A DNA stretch of 56,032 nucleotides from Sulfurimonas sp. (GCF_023229025.1 NZ_JALOAA010000013.1:1-56032), one strand, 5' to 3'; positions 41,219 through 51,087 are shown, counted from the stretch's first letter. Made by a program: numbers and translations. The notes: a model not told the origin generated them from the letters alone.

Positions 41219-42237
41219 TAGATTTTAAATTCTATATGAGACTGGCCCTTGATGAGGCTTGGAAGTATCAAGGATTGACTTACCCAAATCCTGCCGTGGG
41301 TTGTGTTATTATCTCTGAACATAATGAGATTTTAGCGCTTGAGGCTCATAAATATGCCGGCGGTCCACATGCTGAAGTGGAGGCTCTTAAGTCTGCGTAC
41401 TTTAAACTTACGGCGGATAATAAAATTTTAGAGATTAATTCCTCATCCCAAATTCACACATACCTTCTAAAAAATCATAACAACTGCTTTAAGAACGCTA
41501 CTATTTTTACGACTCTTGAACCATGCGCTCATGTCGGCAAAACTCCATCTTGCGCAGCTCTTATCTCTATGCTAAAAATTAAAAGAGTAGTAGTAGGCTT
41601 TGATGACTTAAATATAGAGGCTTCAGGCGGAGCAGAAATTATTTCTCAAGCGGGAGTAGAGCTCAAAAGAGATATATTAGCAAAAGAGTGCGGGGAGTTG
41701 ACTTTACCATTTAATATGTGGAAAAAAGATAGATTTGTCTTTTTTAAATGGGCACAGAGATTAAACGGAACTACAGATAACGGAGTTATAAGTTCAGAAA
41801 AATCCAGAAGAGTAGTTCATGCCATGAGAGATGTATGCGATTTGTTAGTTATAGGCGGAAATACAGTAAGAGTAGATAGACCAACATTAGATGCAAGACT
41901 CTCAGGCGGCAGAGCACCGGATATCTTAATATTATCAAAGAGTAAGGTTTTTGACCAAAATATCCCGCTATTTAGCGTAAAAGATAGAAAAGTTACAATT
42001 AGTGATAATTTTTCTATTTTAGATAACTATAAAAATATAATGATTGAAGGCGCTGATGAGATGTTTAGACTAACTAAGGGAATTGTAGACTATTATCTCT
42101 GTTTTTTATCGCCTAACATTGGAGGAAGCAGTAGTTTTAGGGCTATAGATGAGAAGTTAGAAATTTTAAATATACAAAAAGATGAGCAGGATATAATTAT
42201 GTGGATGAAGCAAGCAAATAACAGGGGAAACAGCTAG
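41212..42237 (+). CDS. ribD: Riboflavin biosynthesis deaminase/reductase
   Basis: The 341-residue product has a deaminase domain with YPNPAVGCVII, zinc ligands in GGPHAEVEALK and TTLEPCAHVGKTPSCAALI, and a C-terminal reductase domain (FFKWAQRLNGTTDN, then LVIGGNTVRVDRPTLDARL). It performs the second and third steps of riboflavin synthesis. The ATG lies inside the rimP end, and ubiE follows after 1 bp. Confidence 0.93.
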   Translation: MVIDFKFYMRLALDEAWKYQGLTYPNPAVGCVIISEHNEILALEAHKYAGGPHAEVEALKSAYFKLTADNKILEINSSSQIHTYLLKNHNNCFKNATIFTTLEPCAHVGKTPSCAALISMLKIKRVVVGFDDLNIEASGGAEIISQAGVELKRDILAKECGELTLPFNMWKKDRFVFFKWAQRLNGTTDNGVISSEKSRRVVHAMRDVCDLLVIGGNTVRVDRPTLDARLSGGRAPDILILSKSKVFDQNIPLFSVKDRKVTISDNFSILDNYKNIMIEGADEMFRLTKGIVDYYLCFLSPNIGGSSSFRAIDEKLEILNIQKDEQDIIMWMKQANNRGNS

Positions 42238-42238
42238 A

Positions 42239-42949
42239 ATGGAAAAACAGGAAAAAATAGTATCTATGTTTGATAATATTGCACCTACTTATGATACGGC
42301 AAATCGTGTCATGAGTATGGGAGTCGATAAGAGCTGGAGACGTAAAGCTTGTGATTTAGCTTATAGATTATATGCAAATGACTCTATAGATAAGATTGTC
42401 GATGTAGCCTGTGGAACCGGTGATATGATGAATTTTTGGAAAAAAAGGTCAGAGATAAACGCAATAGCAGTAGGAGAGATAGTCGGAGTAGACCCATCAA
42501 AGGGGATGGTTGGAGTTGCAAGAGAGAAGTTCCCTAAGTTTAACTATCATATAGCAAAAGCGACTGAGATTCCGATGAAAGATGGTAGCGTAGATATTTT
42601 AAGCATTACCTATGGAATTAGAAATGTTGTTGAGAGAGAAGAAGCACTAAGAGAGTTTAACAGAGTTTTAAAAAAAGGTGGTTTAGTTGTTATCTTAGAG
42701 TTTATGAAGAATGAAAATCCATCTCTGCTTGGAAAGCTTAGAGATTTTTACATGAATAGAGTTTTGCCAAAAGTAGGTGGTTTCATATCTAAAAATCTAG
42801 AGGCTTATGAGTATCTGCCAAACTCTATAGAGGATTTTTCTACAGTTGAAAATATGAAAACAGAGTTGATTGAAGCAGGCTTTGATATTTTATATGCAAA
42901 GAGTTTCTCCATGGATATATCGACACTTTTAATAGCAAAAAAACAGTAG
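42239..42949 (+). CDS. ubiE: Demethylmenaquinone methyltransferase
   Basis: The 236-residue class I methyltransferase has the UbiE/MenG blocks FDNIAPTYDTANRVMSMGVD (about 11-30), DVACGTGDMM (SAM loop), ITYGIRNVVEREEALREFN and LEFMKNENP. In an organism with a futalosine-type enzyme elsewhere in the window the substrate is probably demethylmenaquinone, so menG is the equivalent name. Confidence 0.93.
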   Translation: MEKQEKIVSMFDNIAPTYDTANRVMSMGVDKSWRRKACDLAYRLYANDSIDKIVDVACGTGDMMNFWKKRSEINAIAVGEIVGVDPSKGMVGVAREKFPKFNYHIAKATEIPMKDGSVDILSITYGIRNVVEREEALREFNRVLKKGGLVVILEFMKNENPSLLGKLRDFYMNRVLPKVGGFISKNLEAYEYLPNSIEDFSTVENMKTELIEAGFDILYAKSFSMDISTLLIAKKQ

Positions 42950-42958
42950 GTTATATTT

Positions 42959-44209
42959 TTGCATACGCTAAGCGTCTCTTCTTTAAACGAACAGATCAAA
43001 ACTATCTTAGAGAGCACTTTTGAAAAGGTGCTTGTAGAGGGAGAACTCTCGCGCGTAACTCATCATGGCAGTGGACATATCTATTTTAGTTTAAAAGACG
43101 CATCATCCTCAATAAGAGCCGTCATGTTCAAAGGCAATGCCTCAAGATTAAGATTTGAACTCCAAGAGGGGTTAAAGGTCATTATTGAGGGAGCCGTAAC
43201 ACTCTATAAGCCGCGCGGTGAATATCAGATAAACTGCTTTAGTATTCAGCCATCAGGTCATGGAGCATTAGCTCTTGCTTATGAGCAGTTAAAAGAGAAG
43301 CTTGCAAAAGCTGGTTATTTCAGTAGTGAAATTAAAAAGCCGCTTCCAAAGTTTCCAAAAAAGATTGCTCTTATAACATCTGCTACAGGTGCTGCTATTG
43401 CCGATATGCTCCGCGTGGCAAATAGTAGATATAGAGCTGTAGAGATTGATATTTATGATGTTTTAGTCCAAGGAGGGAGCGCTGCGGACATGATTTCAAA
43501 AGCTTTGCGCAGAGCTGACTCAAAGGGTTATGATATTATACTCATTGGGCGTGGCGGCGGAAGTATAGAGGATTTATGGGCTTTTAATGAGGAGATAGTA
43601 GCTGATGCGATATTTAGAGCAAAAACTCCCATTGTATCTGCAGTTGGACATGAGATAGACTGGGTTATAAGTGATTTTGTGTCGGATTTAAGAGCACCGA
43701 CCCCTAGTGCCGCAATGCAGATGATACTGCCTGATGAGAATGAACTTTATCAATATATTGACTCTATTTCGGCTCAATATACTCAAAAAATAGTGCAGAA
43801 AATATATAACTCAAAACAAGAGCTTACGCATTTGATTAACTTATATTTAGGACACTCTATTGAGAAAAAGATAGCACAGAAAATTGAAGATATAAAACAG
43901 CTAAAAGGCGCTTATACTCAGACTATATCATTTAAAATGCAGAGTTTTTATAAAGAGGTAGAGTCAATTAGAGTTAGATTTCCTCATGTAATAGATAGTA
44001 AAATTAATATTGCTCAAAATCAAGTATTAACACTACAAAAAATGTTAGAATCAAATAATCCAAAGTTAAAAAGTAAAAAAGGTTTTGTTCAAATATCTAA
44101 AGATGCCAAAGTTATTGATATAACATCTTTGAAGGTTGATGAGGTTTTTGACTTAATGAATGATAGAGTTATAGTGAGTGCAAAAGTACTTCAAAAAAGA
44201 GATATATAG
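42959..44209 (+). CDS. xseA: Exodeoxyribonuclease VII large subunit
   Basis: The 416-residue product starts at TTG (TTGCATACGC). It has an N-terminal OB fold (EGELSRVTHHGSGHIYFSLK), the catalytic region IALITSATGAAIADMLRVAN, GRGGGSIEDLWAFNEE, VGHEIDWVISDFVSDLRAPT (conserved H and D) and a helical C-terminal arm. With XseB it degrades ssDNA to short pieces. No xseB is next to it. Confidence 0.95.
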   Translation: MHTLSVSSLNEQIKTILESTFEKVLVEGELSRVTHHGSGHIYFSLKDASSSIRAVMFKGNASRLRFELQEGLKVIIEGAVTLYKPRGEYQINCFSIQPSGHGALALAYEQLKEKLAKAGYFSSEIKKPLPKFPKKIALITSATGAAIADMLRVANSRYRAVEIDIYDVLVQGGSAADMISKALRRADSKGYDIILIGRGGGSIEDLWAFNEEIVADAIFRAKTPIVSAVGHEIDWVISDFVSDLRAPTPSAAMQMILPDENELYQYIDSISAQYTQKIVQKIYNSKQELTHLINLYLGHSIEKKIAQKIEDIKQLKGAYTQTISFKMQSFYKEVESIRVRFPHVIDSKINIAQNQVLTLQKMLESNNPKLKSKKGFVQISKDAKVIDITSLKVDEVFDLMNDRVIVSAKVLQKRDI

Positions 44210-44217
44210 GAGTTTAT

Positions 44218-44814
44218 ATGAATTATCCGGATTTTTTTGATAGTGTAGTAACTATTAAAGTAGTTGATCCACTAGCAAATGTTTTAGGCGCATTTGAAGA
44301 GGGGTTATATGAGTTTAATTACTTAGAGGTTGTAAAAGCGGCTGGGCACAGTTGTCCTACTGTTGCAGGTGCTTATATCACTACATACGCAGGATTAAAA
44401 GCTCTATATCCAAACTCTCCTGCTGTAAGAGGAGAGATAAAAGTCGAGTTTAAAGAGTCTTTAGAAGATGGCGTAGCCGGCGTAATAAGCAATGTAATAT
44501 CACAAATAACCGGAGCAACGGACAAGAGCGGTTTTAAAGGCTTAGGCGGCAAATTTGCTCGTCACTCTCTGATGAGTTTTGATGAAGATATTAGCTCCTC
44601 TGTTAGATTTACAAGATTAGACAACGGTAAGAGCGTTGATGTTTACTACGATCCTTCACTAGTAGGAGGAAGCCCTAAGATGCAGCAGCTAATGCAGAAA
44701 ATGATGGGCGGAATGGCTAATGCTGCAGAGATGAAAGAGTTTGGTGAACTTTGGCAAGATAGAGTAAAAAGAATTTTTGACAATATGCCAACTGTTGTTA
44801 AGGTTATAGTTTAA
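44218..44814 (+). CDS. FmdE-like domain protein
   Basis: The 198-residue product contains AAGHSCPTVAGAYITTYAGL (about 41-60), the C-P metal-binding motif of FmdE-type domains, followed by GEIKVEFKESLEDGVAGVIS and a Met-rich stretch (MQQLMQKMMGGMANAAEM, about 159-176). FmdE domains accompany molybdo- and tungsto-enzymes, but free-standing bacterial forms have no set function. An AGGAG site lies just upstream. It sits alone between xseA and an unknown gene. Confidence 0.7.
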   Translation: MNYPDFFDSVVTIKVVDPLANVLGAFEEGLYEFNYLEVVKAAGHSCPTVAGAYITTYAGLKALYPNSPAVRGEIKVEFKESLEDGVAGVISNVISQITGATDKSGFKGLGGKFARHSLMSFDEDISSSVRFTRLDNGKSVDVYYDPSLVGGSPKMQQLMQKMMGGMANAAEMKEFGELWQDRVKRIFDNMPTVVKVIV

Positions 44815-44879
44815 TAGCAGTAACTTTTTAGTAACCATAATTGTAATATACTTCTTTACAAAAAAGTAGAGGAGTATTT

Positions 44880-45293
44880 ATGGCTTATTTTAGTAATGCT
44901 AAGGTTGGAGATAGAGTATTTGGTTTAGTTTTTGGGGCTGGAGAAGTATCTCAGATTTTTGACAACAGCCATTATAAAATAATGGTAAATTTTAAAAATG
45001 ATTATGAAGTTCCTTATACAGAAGATGGCATTCCAGGGTGGGGACGCTTTAATAAGCAGACACTTTTTTATAAAGATGATATAGATTTAACCAACGTTGA
45101 CTTCTCTCCTGTTTCAAAAATATTATCTGTTAAGAAGATAATAAAACTAAAAGAGAAGAAAAAACTTCAAGTAAGACTTCCATCGGGTATCTGGAAGAGT
45201 GTAAAAAAAGCCGAACCGTCATATGTAGAAGATTTGCTTGAGCGTGAAAAATATCATATGTTCAGAAAAAAACCTGAAAAAAAAGAGAGCTAA
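44880..45293 (+). CDS. Conserved-looking hypothetical protein
   Basis: The 137-residue product is not recognised. Residues 6-60 (VGDRVFGLVFGAGEVSQIFD, then EVPYTEDGIPGWGRF) look like an SH3/Tudor-type beta barrel; the rest is Lys-rich. It starts with AGAGGAG eight bases upstream and stops 10 bp before the methyltransferase gene. A nucleic-acid contact is possible from the charge, but no function is claimed. Confidence 0.65.
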   Translation: MAYFSNAKVGDRVFGLVFGAGEVSQIFDNSHYKIMVNFKNDYEVPYTEDGIPGWGRFNKQTLFYKDDIDLTNVDFSPVSKILSVKKIIKLKEKKKLQVRLPSGIWKSVKKAEPSYVEDLLEREKYHMFRKKPEKKES

Positions 45294-45303
45294 AACACTC
45301 CTC

Positions 45304-45777
45304 ATGAAGAGATCCTGCTACAGCCGCATTATTAATACGCCTATAGGTAAAATGATTGCAGTGGCTAGTGAGGATGCCATTACTCATCTTGATTTTATAG
45401 AAGCTGATGATAACTTCGATAACTGCAGCTCTGATTATAATCTTCTACTTAGGCTAGAAGAGGAGCTTGATGAATACTTCTTAAAAAAACGACAGAAGTT
45501 TACTTTGCCGCTATCTCCAAGCGGAACCGAGTTTCAAAAGGGTGTTTGGAAGACTCTGCTTACAATACCCTATGGAGAAACAATATCATATGCGACTGAA
45601 GCTAAAATTTTTGGAAATCCAAAAGCGACAAGAGCAGTTGCAAATGCAAACGGTAAAAATCCAATCTCTATTTTGATTCCTTGTCACCGCGTTATAGCAT
45701 CAGGCGGCGGCTTAGGCGGTTATAGCGGGGGATTAGAGAAAAAAGAGTTTTTACTTGCTCTAGAGAGAGCAAAATAG
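45304..45777 (+). CDS. ogt: Methylated-DNA-protein cysteine methyltransferase
   Basis: The ATG at 45304 is chosen over an in-frame start 66 bp upstream within the previous gene. The 157-residue product has the active site ILIPCHRVIA with the acceptor Cys, the DNA-reading helix YATEAKIFGNPKATRAVANAN, and GGYSGG near the end. It removes O6-methyl groups from guanine in a suicide reaction. It is convergent with sppA, three bases apart. Confidence 0.92.
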   Translation: MKRSCYSRIINTPIGKMIAVASEDAITHLDFIEADDNFDNCSSDYNLLLRLEEELDEYFLKKRQKFTLPLSPSGTEFQKGVWKTLLTIPYGETISYATEAKIFGNPKATRAVANANGKNPISILIPCHRVIASGGGLGGYSGGLEKKEFLLALERAK

Positions 45778-45780
45778 CAT

Positions 45781-46650
45781 TTACTTCATTACTAAAGAGG
45801 GGAAGTATGTGTGGATAGTAACTGCAGTCTGAGCGGAGAACTTCTTCATAAATTTATCAATCTTATTCTCTTTATTCCAAATTTGTTCTCTTACTCCGCT
45901 AAGCTTCGCCAACTTCTCTTTAGCATCATATTTAACTCCTATACTATCTATGAGACCGACATCTTTAGCTTGTTTAGCCGTAAATATATGGGCATCTGCA
46001 AACATATCTCTTTTGTTTATATCTAAACCTCTGGCTTTTGCCACATCTGTGGTAAAGAGATCGTAAGTTCCTTGTATAACTTTGTTTAGCTCATTAATCT
46101 CATAATCAGTCCACTCCCTATCACTTGCACCAATTTTTTTGTACTTTCCTGCTTGAATGCTTTGTGATTTGATACCAATTTTATCCATAAGCTCGCTTAC
46201 GTTTGCCCCTTGCATGATTACGCCGATGCTCCCTACCATTGAACCGGGATTTGCTACTATCTCGTTTGCCCAGATGCTGGCATAATAGCTCCCGCTTGCC
46301 AAAGTACCGCTTGCATAAACGACAACGGGCTTTTTCTCTCTTGCTCTTTTTAGAGCATATGCAACTTCGATAGAGGGTGCAACTGCTCCTCCTGCCGAAT
46401 CAATATTTAACAAAATACCTTTTACAAACTGATTTGCAACTGCTGCGTCAATCTGCTCAATGACCTCCGAAGTCTCCATGATAGGACCGACTAAGTAAAC
46501 CTCTTCAAGGTTGTTTGGTTTTAAATCCTCCTTGCTTTGCGGTGCAAATATTAAAAAAACTATAAGTAGAAAAACCATAGCCTTGAAGTGCTCTTGAATA
46601 AACTTCATTGTGGCTAAAATGGGAGAAAATAACTTTTTAATAAATTGCAT
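45781..46650 (-). CDS. sppA: Signal peptide peptidase SppA
   Basis: The 289-residue short-form SppA has an N-terminal membrane helix (about 26-41), LLNIDSAGGAVAPS, the catalytic Ser in YASGTLASGSYYASIWANEI (about 112-131) and the catalytic Lys in SIQAGKYKKIGASDREWT. It degrades cleaved signal peptides in the membrane. It overlaps the preceding deaminase gene in ATGA. Confidence 0.93.
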   Translation of the reverse strand: MQFIKKLFSPILATMKFIQEHFKAMVFLLIVFLIFAPQSKEDLKPNNLEEVYLVGPIMETSEVIEQIDAAVANQFVKGILLNIDSAGGAVAPSIEVAYALKRAREKKPVVVYASGTLASGSYYASIWANEIVANPGSMVGSIGVIMQGANVSELMDKIGIKSQSIQAGKYKKIGASDREWTDYEINELNKVIQGTYDLFTTDVAKARGLDINKRDMFADAHIFTAKQAKDVGLIDSIGVKYDAKEKLAKLSGVREQIWNKENKIDKFMKKFSAQTAVTIHTYFPSLVMK

Positions 46651-47870
46651 CAGATACCTTTTTCTAAAATTCCGTTAATGTAAACTTTTGATATATTATA
46701 TCTATGAAGTATTAAATGAATAGCTAACTCATCACTTGGTTTGCTCTGTAAATCTAATACTATCATGTCTGCACTCTTGCCTTCTGCTATCTCACCGCTG
46801 TTAATACCCAAAGCATCTGCTGCGTCTTTTGTTACACTTCTTATAAGTTGTTTGGCTAACTCTAAAAGAGGCATATTTGAGTGCATAAAAAGAGCACATT
46901 TCATCTCTTCAAAGAGATCAAGCTTATAGTTTGAGCTAAGTCCGTCTGTTGCACATATCCATCTAATGTTATGCTCTTGGAGTTTTTTCAAATCAAGCGC
47001 ACCGTTTCCTAAGAGTCTATTTGAAATAGGGCAGTGTATAACCGTATGTCCATTTGAGGAGAGCATCTTTAGCTCCTCTTCATTTGCCTTTATAGCATGT
47101 GTAAGTAGTGTCATGTAGCCACTAAAATGTTCTAAAAATTCGCTAGAACTACTAAGTGAGCTATTTTGTTTTAATAGATTTTGAAAAAAATCTTTAAAAT
47201 CCCCCTCACTTTTATCCAGCCAATCTCTCTCGGCACTACTCTCCATAAAATGGGTGGTGAGTTTTAGCTTCTCTTTTTTTACAATTTGAAGTGCTTTTTT
47301 GATTAAAATAGGATGAACCGAGTATGGAGAGTGGATGGCGACTCCAGAATAAAACCCTTCTCTTTTTATACTTTTAGAAGCATCAAGACGCGCTAGGAAA
47401 TCCGTAAAAAGAGCATCGGCCATTTTTGCTTGTGAACCTATAAGCTCATTGAAAAAGATAACATTTTGTTTTGCATCTGCGCACGCTTGTAAATCCATCC
47501 CATGTGAACTTATAGCACCAAAGGTTGTAATTCCGGACTCTAGCATTGAGTCAATTGCTTTTGTCATACAACTACTATCACAGCCTCCTATAAGCTCTTC
47601 GCGGTTCTCTATTACGCTATAAAGCCAGCTAATAAAATCTCCATAAGAGAGTTTTGTTCTATTTGCGCTAAACTCTAGATGTACATGAGCATTTATTAGC
47701 CCGGGCATTAAAAGAGAGTTTTTTTTGAGTTTTGTGACAACTGCATCGGGAAACTCTTTTTTTAGCTCTTTAAGCGGAGCAATCTTTTTGATTTTTTTAT
47801 CAAATGCTACTGACATGTTAGATAATAGAGTGTCGGGAGTCAATATATAATCTGGAGTTATTATCTGCAT
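46650..47870 (-). CDS. mqnX: Aminofutalosine deaminase-type amidohydrolase
   Basis: The product has 406 residues. Metal ligands lie in PGLINAHVHLEFS (H-x-H), THFMESSAERDW (H), LLTHAIKA (H) and ICATDGLSSNYKLDLFEEMK (D), which is the ATZ/TRZ-type amidohydrolase pattern. Campylobacterota proteins of this type deaminate 6-amino-6-deoxyfutalosine in the futalosine pathway of menaquinone synthesis. The symbol is by family; other amine substrates are possible. It is cotranscribed with sppA. Confidence 0.8.
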   Translation of the reverse strand: MQIITPDYILTPDTLLSNMSVAFDKKIKKIAPLKELKKEFPDAVVTKLKKNSLLMPGLINAHVHLEFSANRTKLSYGDFISWLYSVIENREELIGGCDSSCMTKAIDSMLESGITTFGAISSHGMDLQACADAKQNVIFFNELIGSQAKMADALFTDFLARLDASKSIKREGFYSGVAIHSPYSVHPILIKKALQIVKKEKLKLTTHFMESSAERDWLDKSEGDFKDFFQNLLKQNSSLSSSSEFLEHFSGYMTLLTHAIKANEEELKMLSSNGHTVIHCPISNRLLGNGALDLKKLQEHNIRWICATDGLSSNYKLDLFEEMKCALFMHSNMPLLELAKQLIRSVTKDAADALGINSGEIAEGKSADMIVLDLQSKPSDELAIHLILHRYNISKVYINGILEKGI

Positions 47871-47937
47871 ATTCTATCTTTTTGTCTAAATTTAAAATAG
47901 ATTATGCTTAATTTAGATAAAATTACTCCTTAAAAAT

Positions 47938-47943
47938 TATAAT
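47938..47943 (+). promoter_or_regulatory. Candidate -10 box of aroQ
   Basis: TATAAT lies 21 bp before the aroQ ATG, in the 94-bp divergent region shared with the deaminase gene. AAGGCAG provides the ribosome binding site. Confidence 0.5.
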
Positions 47944-47964
47944 TATTAAACAAAAAGGCAGAAG

Positions 47965-48450
47965 ATGAAAATAGTAGTAATTCAGGGACCAAACTTAAAT
48001 ATGTTGGGAATAAGAGAGCAACAAATTTACGGTTCGATGAAGCTAGAGCAGATACATGCTCAGATGAAAGATTTTGGTGCACAAAATGAGATGGAAGTAG
48101 AGTTTTTTCAAAGCAATCTTGAGGGTGAGATTGTAGATAAGATTCAAGAGTGTTACGGAGATGCAAACGGTATAATAATTAATCCTGCGGCATATACTCA
48201 CACATCAATAGCTATTCGTGATGCAATCTCAGCTGTAAATCTTCCTACTATTGAAGTTCATATCAGCAATGTTCACCGCCGTGAAGAGTTTAGAAAACAA
48301 AATATGGTTGCTCCTGTTTGCTCATCTTCTATTGTCGGGTTTGGTCCATTTGGGTATCACTTGGCAATGGTGGGCATGGCACAGATTATGAACGAGATAA
48401 AAGCGGTTCAAGAGATGCAAAAGCAGTCTCAAGCTACACAGGAAAACTAA
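47965..48450 (+). CDS. aroQ: Type II 3-dehydroquinate dehydratase
   Basis: The 161-residue product has the type II blocks VIQGPNLNMLGIREQQIYG (catalytic Arg and Tyr, about 4-22), FFQSNLEGEIVDKIQE, IINPAAYTHTSIAIRDAI and PTIEVHISNVHRREEFR (catalytic His). It is the third step of the shikimate pathway. It is followed by folK after 5 bp. Confidence 0.96.
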   Translation: MKIVVIQGPNLNMLGIREQQIYGSMKLEQIHAQMKDFGAQNEMEVEFFQSNLEGEIVDKIQECYGDANGIIINPAAYTHTSIAIRDAISAVNLPTIEVHISNVHRREEFRKQNMVAPVCSSSIVGFGPFGYHLAMVGMAQIMNEIKAVQEMQKQSQATQEN

Positions 48451-48455
48451 TTTTT

Positions 48456-48944
48456 ATGTATATTAGGCGTAAATTAAGTAAAGAGCTAGAAACTTTTAAA
48501 AATTTACGCAACACATATATAAATACTACACATAGTTCACATAAGTATGTAGCAACAGTAGGGATTGGCGGAAATGTCGGCGATGTAAGAAGAAGGTTTA
48601 ATCATTTGTTTGTATATCTTAAAAAAGAGAAGAGAGTTAGCCTTTTAAAAACATCACTGATTTTAAAAAATCCTCCTTTTGGATTTGTTAATCAGAGTGA
48701 TTTTTTTAATTCTATTATAATGTTAAAGACTAACATGCAACCAAAGTTTTTCTTAGGCTATTTAATGAGACTAGAGAAAAAATTTGCACGCAAAAGAAGT
48801 TTTGCAAATGCTCCAAGGACATTAGATTTGGATATAATTTTTTTTGATAATAGGGTAGTTAAAACACCAAAACTTCAAATTCCCCATGAAAAGTGGTTTG
48901 AGAGAGATAGCGTGTTGATACCATTAATGGACATTTATAGATGA
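48456..48944 (+). CDS. folK: HPPK (folate pyrophosphokinase)
   Basis: The ATG at 48456, with AGGAAA upstream, is preferred over a frame opening within aroQ. The 162-residue product has ATVGIGGNVGDVRRRFNHL (about 29-47), NPPFGFVNQSDFFNSIIML, and the metal-binding end APRTLDLDIIFFD (about 122-134). It transfers pyrophosphate to hydroxymethyl-dihydropterin, after FolB. The N-terminal 28 residues are a basic extension. It overlaps flhF by 4 bp. Confidence 0.92.
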   Translation: MYIRRKLSKELETFKNLRNTYINTTHSSHKYVATVGIGGNVGDVRRRFNHLFVYLKKEKRVSLLKTSLILKNPPFGFVNQSDFFNSIIMLKTNMQPKFFLGYLMRLEKKFARKRSFANAPRTLDLDIIFFDNRVVKTPKLQIPHEKWFERDSVLIPLMDIYR

Positions 48945-50215
48945 AGATATTAACTTTTACCGGAAGAACGCCTTCAGAAGCATTGAAAAAAGCTAAGATG
49001 GACATCAATTATAGTAAAATGCTTCATATAGACACAAAAGAGATTCAGAAAAAATCATTAGGCAGAGAGCCCGTTTATGAAATTGTTATGGGTATTGAGG
49101 GGGAGCAGACAACTCACGATACTTATCAAAAAGTAAAATCCATGCAAAAAGATGAGCGACCACTAACCCAAAAAAGTTCAGATGTTTTGTATGATATCTC
49201 CAACGCAGCTAGACAGATATCTAAAATAGCAGAGGTAAAAGAGCCTCTTTACGACTACCAAGAAACTAAAACTAATTCACTGCTTGAACCCAAAGAGCTA
49301 AAAGAGATAAAGTCTGAGATTGCCAAACTCGGAGATAAAGTAAAAGTTATTCAAAATATGTTTTGGGATGAAAAAGCACCTGATCTAGAGAGTCATATTC
49401 CTGCAGAGTTTGCAGAGATATATCGCCTAGCTTCTCAAAGCGGTATGAATCGAGAGCATCTAGATGCTATTATGAGAATGACTCTAGAGCATATGCCTTT
49501 TAGAATGAGAGAAAACTCCAGTACCATTAAGAGATATTTTCAGACTCTTCTTAGAAAGATGGTGCCGATTAGACTTGAGAGCACTCCATCTATCGGAAAT
49601 AAGAAAGTTGTTATGCTAGTTGGTCCTACGGGTGTGGGAAAGACAACATCAGTTGCAAAACTTGCAGCTAGATACTCATACTTAATGCAGAAAAAGTATA
49701 AAGTGGGTTTAGTTGTACTAGATACATACCGCATAGGTGCAGTTGAGCAGTTGATGCAGTATGCTAGAATGATGAAGCTCGGAATAGAGACTGTTGTTGA
49801 CCCTATAGACTTTGCTAGTGCGCTAGACTCATTAAAATATTGTGATTATATTCTTATAGATACCATGGGTTCAAGTCCTTATGATAGAACGAAGATTGAA
49901 AAGATATATGAGTGTTTAGATGGAAACGATATAAAGTATAACATTGATGTGGTTTTGGTAATGCCAAGCTCCATAAAGTATGAAGATTTAAAGGCTACTT
50001 ACGAAAATTTTTCTAGTTTAAATATTGATACTTTGATGTTTACAAAGCTAGATGAGACGAGAGGCTTTGGTAATATCTTCTCTCTTGCTTATGAGACGAA
50101 AAAGCCTATTAGTTACTTCTCTGTCGGGCAAGAAGTTCCTGAAGATTTAGTCTGCGCAAGTAGTGATTTTTTAGTTGAGTGTTTGTTAAACGGCTTTAAT
50201 AGGAGTAAAACATGA
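48941..50215 (+). CDS. flhF: Flagellar SRP-type GTPase FlhF
   Basis: The product has 424 residues: an N-terminal basic domain (LTFTGRTPSEALKKAKMDI), a helical N domain, and the G domain with MLVGPTGVGKTTSVAKLAAR (about 224-243), VLDTYRIGAVEQL, IDTMGSSPYD and FTKLDETRGFGNIFSLAYET. It places the flagellum at the pole and is needed for flagellar gene expression in Campylobacterota. It overlaps flhG by 4 bp. Confidence 0.96.
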   Translation: MKILTFTGRTPSEALKKAKMDINYSKMLHIDTKEIQKKSLGREPVYEIVMGIEGEQTTHDTYQKVKSMQKDERPLTQKSSDVLYDISNAARQISKIAEVKEPLYDYQETKTNSLLEPKELKEIKSEIAKLGDKVKVIQNMFWDEKAPDLESHIPAEFAEIYRLASQSGMNREHLDAIMRMTLEHMPFRMRENSSTIKRYFQTLLRKMVPIRLESTPSIGNKKVVMLVGPTGVGKTTSVAKLAARYSYLMQKKYKVGLVVLDTYRIGAVEQLMQYARMMKLGIETVVDPIDFASALDSLKYCDYILIDTMGSSPYDRTKIEKIYECLDGNDIKYNIDVVLVMPSSIKYEDLKATYENFSSLNIDTLMFTKLDETRGFGNIFSLAYETKKPISYFSVGQEVPEDLVCASSDFLVECLLNGFNRSKT

Positions 50216-51087
50216 TGGGGCACCAAGCTAAAAAGCTAGAGGAGTTAGTATCATCAACAGCTGCTAAAAAATCAAAAAAAACTCGTTTTATAGCTATAAC
50301 AAGCGGAAAAGGCGGGGTGGGAAAAAGCACAATAAGCTCTAACCTTGCATATACTCTCTCTCAAAATGGATTAAATGTCGGTATTTTTGATGCAGATATC
50401 GGTCTTGCCAACTTAGATGTTATGTTTAATGTAAAGATTAAGAAAAATATTTTGCATGTTTTAAAAGGCGAAGCAAGTGTTTTGGATATTCTAATTCCCA
50501 TAACAAGAAATCTTATACTTATTCCGGGGGAGAGTGGGGATGAGATATTAAAGTACTCTGATAAAGCTCTTTTTGAGAGGTTTATGAGTGAGGCTGAGGT
50601 GCTTGATAAGCTAGATGTCATGATAATTGACACCGGTGCAGGAATAGGGGATCATATAAAGATGTTTTTAGATGTTGCGGATGATGTTATTGTAGTTACC
50701 GTTCCCGATCCAGCTGCAATAACAGACGCATATGCAACAATAAAAACTATAGCTACTTTTAGAGACGATATAAATTTAATCATGAATCAGGTCAAAAATG
50801 AGAAAGAGGCGATTGCAATATATGAAAAGATAAAAAAAGTGGCATTTGCAAATATAGGAGATAAGTTAAACATAAAATTTTTAGGCAAAATTAACAGTGA
50901 TATTAAAGTCTCCTCCTCTGTAAAACAGAGAGCTCTTTTTAGCGTAGTGCATCCAGGTTCATTAGTTCATAAAGATATACTCTCTATCGCTAATGAGATT
51001 AATAAGAATTTGGAACAGGATGTGCTTGTTATGCCTAGCGAAAGCGGATTATCCGGACTTTTCAAGCGGTTAGTAAAGCATTTTTAA
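50212..51087 (+). CDS. flhG: Flagellar number regulator FlhG (MinD-like ATPase)
   Basis: The 291-residue product has the deviant Walker A ITSGKGGVGKSTISSNLAYT (about 29-48), DADIGLANLDVMF, and VMIIDTGAGIGDHI as Walker B, plus a C-terminal amphipathic membrane helix (LSGLFKRLVKHF). It limits flagellar number, working against FlhF. The double start ATGATG makes the exact first codon uncertain by one residue. Confidence 0.95.
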   Translation: MMGHQAKKLEELVSSTAAKKSKKTRFIAITSGKGGVGKSTISSNLAYTLSQNGLNVGIFDADIGLANLDVMFNVKIKKNILHVLKGEASVLDILIPITRNLILIPGESGDEILKYSDKALFERFMSEAEVLDKLDVMIIDTGAGIGDHIKMFLDVADDVIVVTVPDPAAITDAYATIKTIATFRDDINLIMNQVKNEKEAIAIYEKIKKVAFANIGDKLNIKFLGKINSDIKVSSSVKQRALFSVVHPGSLVHKDILSIANEINKNLEQDVLVMPSESGLSGLFKRLVKHF